From: Saccharothrix sp. NRRL B-16348
GTDB lineage: Bacteria > Actinomycetota > Actinomycetes > Mycobacteriales > Pseudonocardiaceae
Length of the DNA stretch: 24,531 nucleotides
Assembly (NCBI RefSeq): GCF_001280085.1
Contig: NZ_LGED01000009.1
Coordinates: 1 to 24,531 of the forward strand
Direction of reading: 5' to 3'
Below the pieces are notes generated by a model. It searched no databases. It was given only the letters and a program-made list of their open reading frames with translations, and was not told the DNA's origin. Positions 16,075 through 22,569 of the stretch are shown here, in pieces; within the stretch, counting starts at the first letter, position 1; each line of letters begins with the position of its first letter. A program made the translations under genes and the position numbers.

Positions 16075-17114
16075 GTCGGCAGACTAGCCAGCACCGCCGC
16101 CAGCCCGGCCGCCGTTTCGTCCCATGTGGACAACTCGCGCCGGCGTGCAAACGCACGGCCGCGCAGGTCACGCCGCCACTCGTCGTCGGTCAGCCACCGC
16201 CGGAGGGCTTCGGCGAACGCCGTCACGTCGCCCGCGGGCAGCAGCACCCCGCCGTCACCGAGCGCGTCCGGCACGGCGCTGGCCACCACCGGCACGCCCC
16301 GCGCCAACGCCTCGGTCACCACCATCCCGTACGTCTCGGCCAACGACGCCAGCACGAACAGGTCCGCCGTGGCGTACGTGTGGTCGAGCGCCGGGCCGCT
16401 GAGGGGGCCGAGCAGCTCGATCCGCGAACCCAGCCCGTGCCGGTCGACCAGGTCGCGGACCGGCCACCGCTCCGGGCCGACGAACGCGCAGGTCCACGAC
16501 AGGTCGGTCACCGAAGCCAGCGCGCGGACCAGCACGTCGTGACCCTTGCGGGGAGTGAGGGAAGCGACGCAGAGCAACCGGGACGCGCCGTCCGTGCCGA
16601 CGGCAGGGGGCGCGGGGTCGGTGCCGGGTGCGACGACGTGGACCCGGGCCAAACCGTGGTGCGAGGTGAGCCGGCGGGCCGCGGACGGGCTGGTGGCCAC
16701 GACGGCGTGCGCGGCACGCAGGACTTCCCGTTCGGCGGTGTCGAGCCGTGCGGCCAGGGTCGGTGGCAGGCCCGTCTCGTCGGCCAGGGGCAGGTGCACC
16801 AGGACCACCAGCCGGAGCCGGTCGGCGTGCGGCACGACGACGTCCGGCACGCCGCACGCCACCAGGCCGTCGAGGACGACGACCGAGCCGTCCGCGAGGT
16901 CGCCCAACGCCCGGTTCAGCGCTGAGCGGGCGGCGGGTTCGGGTTGGGGCCAGGTGCCGGGCACCACGATCTCGTGCACCGAGGGCGGTAGGTGCGGTGA
17001 GTGTGCGAGGTGCGGTGAGCGGAGGGCGTCGATCACCCGCCGGTCGTAGAGGTTGCCGCCGCTCGGTGACGCCGGGTCGTCCACGCCGCCGGGCAGGACG
17101 AAGTGGACCGTCAC
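16071..17114 (-). CDS. GT4-family glycosyltransferase
   Basis: A 347-residue GT-B-fold glycosyltransferase. The N-terminal domain begins VHFVLPGG and contains the glycine loop [10 protein letters not shown] near 18-27, which binds the acceptor or phosphate. The C-terminal domain has the nucleotide-sugar-binding region: [20 protein letters not shown], then [19 protein letters not shown] with the two glutamates eight apart (EX7E) that mark GT4 retaining enzymes, then GVPVVAS and GGVLLPAGD. The donor sugar cannot be read from sequence. I place the start at the GTG at 17114 because it overlaps the PTPS stop by four bases (GTGA); an upstream GTG at 17138 is the alternative. Coupled to the PTPS and methyltransferase genes, it probably glycosylates the pathway intermediate. 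Confidence 0.88.
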   Translation of the reverse strand: MTVHFVLPGGVDDPASPSGGNLYDRRVIDALRSPHLAHSPHLPPSVHEIVVPGTWPQPEPAARSALNRALGDLADGSVVVLDGLVACGVPDVVVPHADRLRLVVLVHLPLADETGLPPTLAARLDTAEREVLRAAHAVVATSPSAARRLTSHHGLARVHVVAPGTDPAPPAVGTDGASRLLCVASLTPRKGHDVLVRALASVTDLSWTCAFVGPERWPVRDLVDRHGLGSRIELLGPLSGPALDHTYATADLFVLASLAETYGMVVTEALARGVPVVASAVPDALGDGGVLLPAGDVTAFAEALRRWLTDDEWRRDLRGRAFARRRELSTWDETAAGLAAVLASLPT

Positions 17115-17509
17115 AACGGACGTTCGTAGCTCGCCCACGCGACGTGCGACTCGTGCAGCGAGACCTCGATCCCGGCCAGCCCCCGCGCGCCCTCGCCGAG
17201 CGAACCGGCGTGCACGGCCTCCGCCAGCTTGTCCGCGATGTGCTTGGCCAGGAACTCGGTCGACGTGTTGACCCCGGCGAACTCCGGTACGTCGTCCAGG
17301 TTGCGGTAGTTGAACTCACCGAGAACGGCGCGCAGCCGCTCGGTGGCGAGCCCGATGTCGACCACGATGTTGTCGGCGTCCAGCTCGGCCCGCTTGAACC
17401 TCGCGTCCACCACGAACGTTGCCCCGTGCAGGCGTTGGGCCGGACCGAAGACCTCGCCGCGGAAGCTGTGGGCGATCATCACGTGATCACGAACGGTGAT
17501 GCTGAACAG
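17111..17509 (-). CDS. 6-pyruvoyltetrahydropterin synthase / QueD homologue with altered active site
   Basis: About 132 residues, the normal length for the PTPS/QueD tunnel fold. Canonical members bind zinc through three His residues and use a Cys and an Asp-His pair on a reduced pterin triphosphate. Here His14 (IAHSF) and His28 (RLHGATF) remain, but the third ligand is Ala30, the catalytic Cys position is Ala24, and the Asp-His pair is Asn67-Tyr68 (FNYRNLD). The substrate-anchoring Glu120 (LHESHVAW) is kept, flanked by extra His119 and His122. It may therefore catalyse a different reaction or only bind a pterin. The start is placed at a CTG (17509): GGAGG sits just upstream of it, and only from there is the first strand ([15 protein letters not shown]) complete. 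The conservative alternatives are GTG 17482 and ATG 17479. Confidence 0.83.
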   Translation of the reverse strand: MFSITVRDHVMIAHSFRGEVFGPAQRLHGATFVVDARFKRAELDADNIVVDIGLATERLRAVLGEFNYRNLDDVPEFAGVNTSTEFLAKHIADKLAEAVHAGSLGEGARGLAGIEVSLHESHVAWASYERPL

Positions 17510-17514
17510 GGTGA

Positions 17515-17519
17515 CCTCC
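17515..17519 (-). promoter_or_regulatory. Ribosome site that decides a CTG start
   Basis: GGAGG on the minus strand, five bases before the CTG at 17509. The next in-frame ATG/GTG (17479/17482) has no such site. The upstream in-frame stop lies near 17535, so no ATG, GTG or TTG start is available in the N-terminal extension. Confidence 0.55.
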
Positions 17520-17546
17520 GCCGAGTGAGCGAGCTACGGTGCAAGT

Positions 17547-17577
17547 ACCGGCCGAGCGTAGTGAACGCCCGGCCGGT
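17547..17577. repeat. Inverted repeat in the cyclohydrolase/PTPS divergent region
   Basis: Perfect eight-base arms, ACCGGCCG (17547-17554) and CGGCCGGT (17570-17577), with a 15-base spacer, lie between the divergent starts at 17509 and 17605. It is a candidate operator controlling both transcripts. A TACGGT (17535-17540) that could serve as a -10 for the cyclohydrolase is just upstream. Confidence 0.35.
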
Positions 17578-17604
17578 GTCGGGTTCGGGTGACGAGGGAG
17601 CCGG

Positions 17605-18249
17605 ATGCGCGAAGAAGCCTTCAAGGACGAGGACCTGGCGGAGTCGGACCTGGTCACGCGCCGCGGCAAGTTCCGCGCGGTGGCGTTCCGGGCCGACGGG
17701 CACGAACACATGGCGCTGGTGTACGGCAGGACGACGCTGCGCGAGAACGTGCTGGTGCGCGTGCACTCCGAATGCATGACCGGCGACCTCTTCGGCGCGA
17801 TGCGCTGCGAGTGCGGCGACCAGCTGGACGCCGCGCTGGACCGGATCGTGGCCGAGGGCAGCGGCATCCTGATCTACCTGCGGGGACACGAAGGTCGAGG
17901 CATCGGCCTGGTGGAGAAGGTGCGCACGCACGTTCTGCAGGACGAGCAAGGCCTGGACACGCTCGACTCCGCGACCACGCTCGGCCTGCCGGTCGACGTC
18001 CGCGACTACACACCGGCCGCGCGCGTGCTGAAGCACCTGCGCGTCACGTCCGTGCGGTTGATGTCGAACAACCCGGACAAGATCGAGGCGTTGGAGACCA
18101 ACGGCATCGAAGTCGCGGCCCGCGTGCCGCACCTGATGCGCCCCAACCCGCACAACATCGGCTACCTGACCGCGAAGCGCGACCGGCTGGGCCACGACCT
18201 GCCGCAGGTCGACCAGCCGGCGGACTACGAATATCCCACGGCGCGGTAA
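17605..18249 (+). CDS. GTP cyclohydrolase II homologue with Tyr-to-His active-site change
   Basis: A 214-residue single-domain GTP cyclohydrolase II-type enzyme that opens the imidazole ring of GTP. Zinc ligands are Cys57 in HSECMTGD and Cys68/Cys70 in RCECGDQL. The GTP-phosphate loop RGHEGRGIGL is at 93-102, and SNNPDKIEAL is at about 149-158. The family Tyr (Y105 in E. coli numbering, in KIRAYALQD) is replaced here by His109 (KVRTHVLQD). In the Streptomyces coelicolor paralogue SCO6655 a change at this Tyr (to Met, as I recall) makes the enzyme stop at the formylamino-pyrimidine FAPy, so this protein may do likewise; that is inference. It has no RibB half, and its neighbours are not riboflavin genes. 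The ATG at 17605 has GGGAG upstream. It is divergent from the PTPS homologue. Confidence 0.9.
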   Translation: MREEAFKDEDLAESDLVTRRGKFRAVAFRADGHEHMALVYGRTTLRENVLVRVHSECMTGDLFGAMRCECGDQLDAALDRIVAEGSGILIYLRGHEGRGIGLVEKVRTHVLQDEQGLDTLDSATTLGLPVDVRDYTPAARVLKHLRVTSVRLMSNNPDKIEALETNGIEVAARVPHLMRPNPHNIGYLTAKRDRLGHDLPQVDQPADYEYPTAR

Positions 18250-18386
18250 ACCCGACTCCTGAACTGTGCACGGTGTGTGTGCGGGGCGTGTGGTGACGCG
18301 TGCGAGGCTATGCGACGCCGACGCCCCGTGCGTCATTTCAGCCGCCGTTCCTCGAAACGAAGACCGGCACCACGACGCGCATTTCC

Positions 18387-18405
18387 GGTGAGCCTGCGGC
18401 TCGCC
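18387..18405. terminator. Weak hairpin between the cyclohydrolase and DUF4190 genes
   Basis: Eight-base arms with one G-U pair (GGTGAGCC / GGCTCGCC) and a three-base loop. It may end the cyclohydrolase transcript or sit in the 5' leader of the next gene. The rest of the 196-base gap from 18250 to 18445 shows nothing firm. Confidence 0.3.
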
Positions 18406-18445
18406 CGGCGCACACATTCCGCAATTCAGGAAGAGAAAAGAACTC

Positions 18446-19045
18446 ATGAGCCAGCAGACCTCCTATCCGCCAGTGCCGCCGCAGACCCCCCAGCAGCCGC
18501 CCCGCAACGGTTTGGGCACGGCGGGGTTCGTCCTCGGCCTGGTGGGTCTGGTGTTCTCGCCCATCCCGTTCATCGGCGTGGTCGCCTGGCCGCTCGTGAT
18601 CCTGGGTCTGATCTTCTCGGCCGTCGGGCTGGCCAGGGTGAACAAGGGACGTGCCACCAACAAGGGCCTGTCCATCACCGGCATCGCGGTGTCCGTGCTC
18701 GGCCTGGCGGTCTGCATCGTGTGGGTGTTCGTGTTCAACTCCGCGGTCAACGAGATCCAGGAGGAGGTCAACCGGGTCGCCAAGGTCGACTACGAGGTCA
18801 CCGGCGACGCGGCGAACGTGGAGATCCTCTACGGCGAGGTGCTCGACCCGAAGACCGAGACCGCGCCGACCTTGCCGTGGACCAAGCAGGCCGAGAACAA
18901 GGGCGTCTACAAGGGCGGCACGCTCACGGCGACGGCTGACGAGAACGGTGGCACGGTGACCTGCAAGATCACGGTGGACGGCGCGGTGGTGTCGACGAAC
19001 ACGGCGACCGGGCCGTTCGCGACGGCGTCGTGCATCGGCACCTGA
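18446..19045 (+). CDS. DUF4190 membrane protein with MmpS-like C-terminal domain
   Basis: A 199-residue membrane protein. The N-terminal 25 residues are Pro/Gln-rich (PPVPPQTPQQPPRN). Two hydrophobic segments follow, near 27-57 (GFVLGLVGLVFSPIPFIGVV) and 74-97 (LSITGIAVSVLGLAVCIVWVF), separated by a short basic loop NKGRATNKG; this is the DUF4190 pattern. The remaining part, about 98-199, would be outside the cell. It reads as an immunoglobulin-like MmpS/lipoprotein-type domain: KVDYEVTGDAANVEILYGE, TLPWTKQAENKGVY, GGTVTCKITVDG and ATGPFATASC, with two Cys that may pair. Function unknown. The ATG at 18446 is preceded only by a purine-rich stretch. The gene ends at a tandem repeat and terminator. 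Confidence 0.85.
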   Translation: MSQQTSYPPVPPQTPQQPPRNGLGTAGFVLGLVGLVFSPIPFIGVVAWPLVILGLIFSAVGLARVNKGRATNKGLSITGIAVSVLGLAVCIVWVFVFNSAVNEIQEEVNRVAKVDYEVTGDAANVEILYGEVLDPKTETAPTLPWTKQAENKGVYKGGTLTATADENGGTVTCKITVDGAVVSTNTATGPFATASCIGT

Positions 19046-19048
19046 TCC

Positions 19049-19132
19049 GGCTGATCGGCTGATCGGCTGAGTGCGGCTCGTTCGGCTGCCTGGCTGATCG
19101 GCTGGTTCGACTGATCGGCTGGTTCGGCTGAT
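19049..19132. repeat. Degenerate tandem repeat of an eight-base unit
   Basis: Units of GGCTGATC and the variant GGCTGGTT recur from just after the DUF4190 stop. There are near-perfect copies at 19049-19070 and again at 19092-19132, with a less regular interval between. It lies just before the terminator at 19139. It could be a slippage-prone locus or a protein-binding array. Confidence 0.6.
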
Positions 19133-19138
19133 GTGCCA

Positions 19139-19169
19139 AGGGCCCGGCGGGAGTTGTCCGCCGGGCCCT
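19139..19169. terminator. Strong bidirectional terminator hairpin
   Basis: Perfect 12-base arms, AGGGCCCGGCGG (19139-19150) and its complement (19158-19169), with a seven-base loop. It lies between the DUF4190 gene and the convergent SARP gene whose stop is at 19175. Confidence 0.75.
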
Positions 19170-19174
19170 CGGTG

Positions 19175-20938
19175 TCACGCCTCAGACCGCTCCACCCCGT
19201 ACACCCGCACGAGTTCGGGCAGCCGGTAGAGCGGCTGGCCGCCCGCGTCCACGCCACCGGGCGTCAGCAGGCTCGACCGCACCAACTCCTCGACCACGCC
19301 GTCGGCGTCCGGCACGTCGAGCACGGCCGCGACCACGCTTTCCGTGATGTCGGTGGGCCCGAGCGACGCCAGGCGGCGCAGTCCGGCACGGGCCGGCGCG
19401 CTCAGGGTCGCGTAGCTGCTCGCGACCGCCGCCCGCACCTGGAGACCGCCGACGGCCAGCTCGTCCAGCCGGCCGCGTTCGTCGGCCAGCCGGTCCGCGA
19501 GCGACCGCACGCTCATGTGCCGTCGGGCGACCAGGCGGGTCGCCGCGATCCGCACGGCCAGCGGCACGCCGCCGCACAGCGCCACGACCTCGTCGGCGGC
19601 GGCGCGTTCCAGCTCGACGCGGTCGCGGCCCGCGATCCGGCCCAGCAGCGCACGGGCCTCGTCGGTGGTGAACGGCGGCACCGCCAGCGACGTCGAGCCG
19701 GCCAGGCCGTCCAGCCTGCCGCGACCGGTGACGAGCACGGCGCAACCGGCGGTGCCGGGCAGCAGGGCGCGCACCTGGGCGGCGGACGCGGCGTCGTCCA
19801 GCACGACCAGCACCCGCCGGTCGGCGAGGCACGCGCGGATCGCCGCGGTCCGGTCCTCCAGGTCCTCCGGGATCGCGGCGCCCTTGCGCCACAACGCCCG
19901 CAGCAGGCTGCCGAGCACGTCAAGCGCCTGCTTCGGGTTCGGCGACGTGCCCGCGAGGTGCGCGAACAGCTGGCCGTCGGGGAACTCGGCCCGCAGCCGG
20001 TGCGCCACCCGGATGGCCAACGCGGTCTTGCCGACGCCGGGCTCGCCGGTGAGCACGACGACCGGCACCGAGGCGGCGTTCGCCCGCAGCGCCGCGACGA
20101 CCTGCTCCAGCTCACCGCCGCGGCCCTCGAAGTCGGCGGTGTCCGGCGGCAGCTGGCACAGCGGGAACGCGGGCTCGACCGGTTCGACCGGCTCGGCCGA
20201 CAGTCCGGGAACGTCGCCGCGGAGGATCTCCTGGTGCAGCCGCCGCAGCGCCGGGCTCGGCTCCAGCCCCAGCGCCTCGACCATCACGTCACGGGTCGTC
20301 CGGTACACGGCCAGCGCGTCGGCCTGCCTGCCAGCGCCGCACAACGCGATCATGAGCTGGCGGCACAGCCGTTCCCGCGTGGGGTGTTCGGCCACCGCCG
20401 CTTCCAGCTCGCCGACCACCTCGACGTGGCGCCCGGCGGCGAGTTCGGCTTCGAACCGGTCCTCCAGGACGATCAGCCTGGTCGTCTCGCCGTGAGAGAT
20501 CTCCGGTTCCAGCGCCGACACGTCGAGGTCGGCCACGGGGCGGTCCCGCCACAGCGCCAACGCGCTGCGGTAGAGGTCGGCGGCGAGGGCGTGCTCGCCG
20601 CGGCGTGCGGCGAGCCGTGCGGCGTCGACCTTGGCCCGGAACACGAGCAGGTCGAGGTCGCCCGGCCCGACGCGTAACAGGTACTGGCCGTCGACGTGGT
20701 CGATCCGCAGACCGGGCAGCCGTTCGCGCAGCCGTGACACATAGGTGTGCAGGTTGGAGAGATACGACTTGGGCGGGTCTCCGTCCCATATGGCGTCAAC
20801 GAGGTGGTTGACGGAAACCGGTTTGCCCGCGTGCATCAGCAGAACAGCGAGAAGGGTCCGCAGACGTCGGCCACGAATCTGTACGTGCGCACCATCCGAT
20901 CCGGACACGGTAAGCGGCCCGAGCACTCCGAACTTCAC
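19175..20938 (-). CDS. SARP/AfsR-type transcriptional regulator with NB-ARC ATPase domain
   Basis: A 587-residue regulator. Residues 1-90 form an OmpR-like winged helix (RGRRLRTLLAVLLMHAGKPV, LVDAIWDGDPPKSYLSNLHTYVSRLR), which binds direct repeats at promoters. Residues about 95-240 are the bacterial transcriptional activation domain (FRAKVDAARLAARRG, LYRSALALW, ALAVYRTTRDVMVEALGLEPSP). From about 265 there is an NB-ARC/AAA-type ATPase: Walker A GEPGVGKT (298-305), Walker B VLVVLDD (376-382), then a winged-helix part. It stops at 587, so the long TPR array of full AfsR is absent. The GTG start at 20938 lacks a ribosome site, and TACAGT lies six bases upstream, so the mRNA may be leaderless. 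Such regulators usually activate nearby secondary-metabolism genes. It is divergent from the S33 peptidase operon. Confidence 0.93.
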   Translation of the reverse strand: MKFGVLGPLTVSGSDGAHVQIRGRRLRTLLAVLLMHAGKPVSVNHLVDAIWDGDPPKSYLSNLHTYVSRLRERLPGLRIDHVDGQYLLRVGPGDLDLLVFRAKVDAARLAARRGEHALAADLYRSALALWRDRPVADLDVSALEPEISHGETTRLIVLEDRFEAELAAGRHVEVVGELEAAVAEHPTRERLCRQLMIALCGAGRQADALAVYRTTRDVMVEALGLEPSPALRRLHQEILRGDVPGLSAEPVEPVEPAFPLCQLPPDTADFEGRGGELEQVVAALRANAASVPVVVLTGEPGVGKTALAIRVAHRLRAEFPDGQLFAHLAGTSPNPKQALDVLGSLLRALWRKGAAIPEDLEDRTAAIRACLADRRVLVVLDDAASAAQVRALLPGTAGCAVLVTGRGRLDGLAGSTSLAVPPFTTDEARALLGRIAGRDRVELERAAADEVVALCGGVPLAVRIAATRLVARRHMSVRSLADRLADERGRLDELAVGGLQVRAAVASSYATLSAPARAGLRRLASLGPTDITESVVAAVLDVPDADGVVEELVRSSLLTPGGVDAGGQPLYRLPELVRVYGVERSEA

Positions 20939-20944
20939 CGAGCC

Positions 20945-20950
20945 ACTGTA
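20945..20950 (-). promoter_or_regulatory. Candidate -10 box for a leaderless SARP transcript
   Basis: TACAGT on the minus strand ends six bases before the GTG at 20938. This is the spacing expected if transcription begins at the start codon. No ribosome site is seen. A clear -35 is not visible. Confidence 0.4.
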
Positions 20951-21008
20951 GGAGAAAAGCCGTCACAAAGTAACCGCCCCAACAATGTAGTTGGGATTAT
21001 TTCACCTT

Positions 21009-21029
21009 ATCGCGAGTTCACCTCGCGAT
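21009..21029. promoter_or_regulatory. Palindromic candidate operator between SARP and S33 peptidase genes
   Basis: Perfect eight-base arms, ATCGCGAG (21009-21016) and CTCGCGAT (21022-21029), with a five-base spacer. They lie in an unusually AT-rich 200-base gap between the divergent starts at 20938 and 21139. Arm length and spacing suit a dimeric regulator such as a response regulator. Confidence 0.45.
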
Positions 21030-21138
21030 CGTGTGGCGTTGGTGTCCGAAATCACGGAAGTTCTTTCCGGGTGGGTGCGGTGCAAGATCTGTCGAAAGGC
21101 AGACGCGGTGGGAGGTGGCGGGCGCGCACGCTGGGCGC

Positions 21139-22566
21139 ATGAGGAAAACGATCAAGGGTGTGGTGGGTGTGGTCGGGGCCGTGGGTGCGGTGATCGCGCT
21201 CTGTCTCGCGCCGGGTGCGGCGCAGGCCGCGGGTTCGGGTTCGGTGGAGTGGGTGGACTGCGGTGACGGGTTGCAGTGCGGTGAGGTGGCGGTGCCCGCG
21301 GATTGGGGCGAGCCGCGTAGCGAGCGGGTGCGGCTGGCGGTGGCGCGGCTGCCCGCGCGGGACCAGGCCGCGAAGAAGGGCGTGCTGCTGGTCAACCTGG
21401 GTGGGCCGGCGCAGCAGATTTCCGTGCTGCGCGTGGCGAAGAGCGCGTTCACCGACCTGACCCGGTGGTTCGACGTCGTGGTCTCCGACCCGCGCGGGTT
21501 CGAGGCGAGCGCCGGGATCGAGTGCCCGTATCAGGCTCCGATCCCCGACAACGCCGAGTGGGTCTTCCCGGACCAGGCCGCCTACGAGAAGTACCGCACG
21601 GTGAACCGCCAGTTCGGGATCGACTGCACCCAGGCAGCCGGGCCGCTGGCGGGCACGCTCAACTCCTGGCAGGTCGCCCGCGACATGGACGCCATCCGGG
21701 CCGCGATGGGCCAGGCGAAGCTGAACTACTACGGCAACTCCTACGGCACCGTCTTCGCCCAGGCCTACGCCGAGTTCTTCCCGCACCGGATCGGGCGGAT
21801 GTACCTGGACAGCGTGGTCGACCACACCACCCGCTCTTGGCCCGACTGGCTCCTGCCACGCGCGCGGACCATGGAGCGCAACCTGGGCCGGTTCGCCGAG
21901 TGGTGTGCCGATGAGCCCGGTTGCGCCCTGCACGGCCGTGACGTGCTCGCCGTCTGGGACGAAGTGATCGCACGGGCCACTCGTGACCCGATCCCGGCGC
22001 CCGGCGAGGGCACGACGGTCAGCGCGACGCGGATCGTGTCCCGGACGAACCCGGCGTTCGACCGGGAGTGGCCGCAGTTGGCCCGGTCGCTCGCCGAGGC
22101 GCACGCGGGTGACGCCACGCTGTTCGCCCGGTTGCCGATCGGCGGCCGGGATCCCGACCTGTCCCGGATCATGTTCTGCGGCGATTTCCCGTACCCGTCG
22201 AGCTATCCGGTGCTCAAGTCGTGGGAGACGGGATTGCGCGAGGCCACGCCCCGCATCGGGTGGGCGGTGACGTGGATGATGGCCTACCACTGCGCCGGTC
22301 TGCCTCCGACGCGGACGTACCCGCCGCACCGACTGCGCGTGAAAGGGCTGCCGCCCGTTCTGGTTGCCAGCGGCGAGTACGACAGCACGACCCCGCCGCT
22401 GGACGCCCGTCGCGTGGCGGCGCAACTCGGCAACGCCCGTTACGTGCCGACGAAGGGCGGCCACGCCCTGTACCTCAGCGGCCACCCGTGCGTCCGGGAG
22501 CACGTGCACCGCTACCTGACCACCGGCGCGCTCCCACCCGAAGGCACGGCCTGCGGCGCCGCGTAG
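21139..22566 (+). CDS. Secreted S33 (TAP-like) alpha/beta-hydrolase peptidase
   Basis: A 475-residue exported hydrolase. A Sec signal peptide runs from MRKTIKG through a hydrophobic core to APGAAQA near residue 30. The alpha/beta-hydrolase fold shows the oxyanion region LLVNLGGPAQQ, the DPRG motif (117-120), the nucleophile elbow GNSYGT with Ser201, the acid Asp415 (ASGEYDSTTP) and His442 (KGGHALYLSG). The TAP-like C-terminal domain carries the last two. Such enzymes release tripeptides or act as proline-type aminopeptidases outside the cell. Several Cys (41, 47, 129, 163 and later ones) could form disulfides. The ATG at 21139 is chosen because the signal peptide begins there; the open frame to 21031 is not used, and no clear ribosome site is seen. 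The histidine kinase begins three bases after its stop. Confidence 0.9.
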   Translation: MRKTIKGVVGVVGAVGAVIALCLAPGAAQAAGSGSVEWVDCGDGLQCGEVAVPADWGEPRSERVRLAVARLPARDQAAKKGVLLVNLGGPAQQISVLRVAKSAFTDLTRWFDVVVSDPRGFEASAGIECPYQAPIPDNAEWVFPDQAAYEKYRTVNRQFGIDCTQAAGPLAGTLNSWQVARDMDAIRAAMGQAKLNYYGNSYGTVFAQAYAEFFPHRIGRMYLDSVVDHTTRSWPDWLLPRARTMERNLGRFAEWCADEPGCALHGRDVLAVWDEVIARATRDPIPAPGEGTTVSATRIVSRTNPAFDREWPQLARSLAEAHAGDATLFARLPIGGRDPDLSRIMFCGDFPYPSSYPVLKSWETGLREATPRIGWAVTWMMAYHCAGLPPTRTYPPHRLRVKGLPPVLVASGEYDSTTPPLDARRVAAQLGNARYVPTKGGHALYLSGHPCVREHVHRYLTTGALPPEGTACGAA

Positions 22567-22569
22567 ACG

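Noticed and set aside
10898..18249. A second riboflavin operon
   Set aside because: Only the first-step homologue and a lone reductase domain are present. RibB, lumazine synthase, riboflavin synthase and the deaminase are missing, and the cyclohydrolase carries the Tyr-to-His change.
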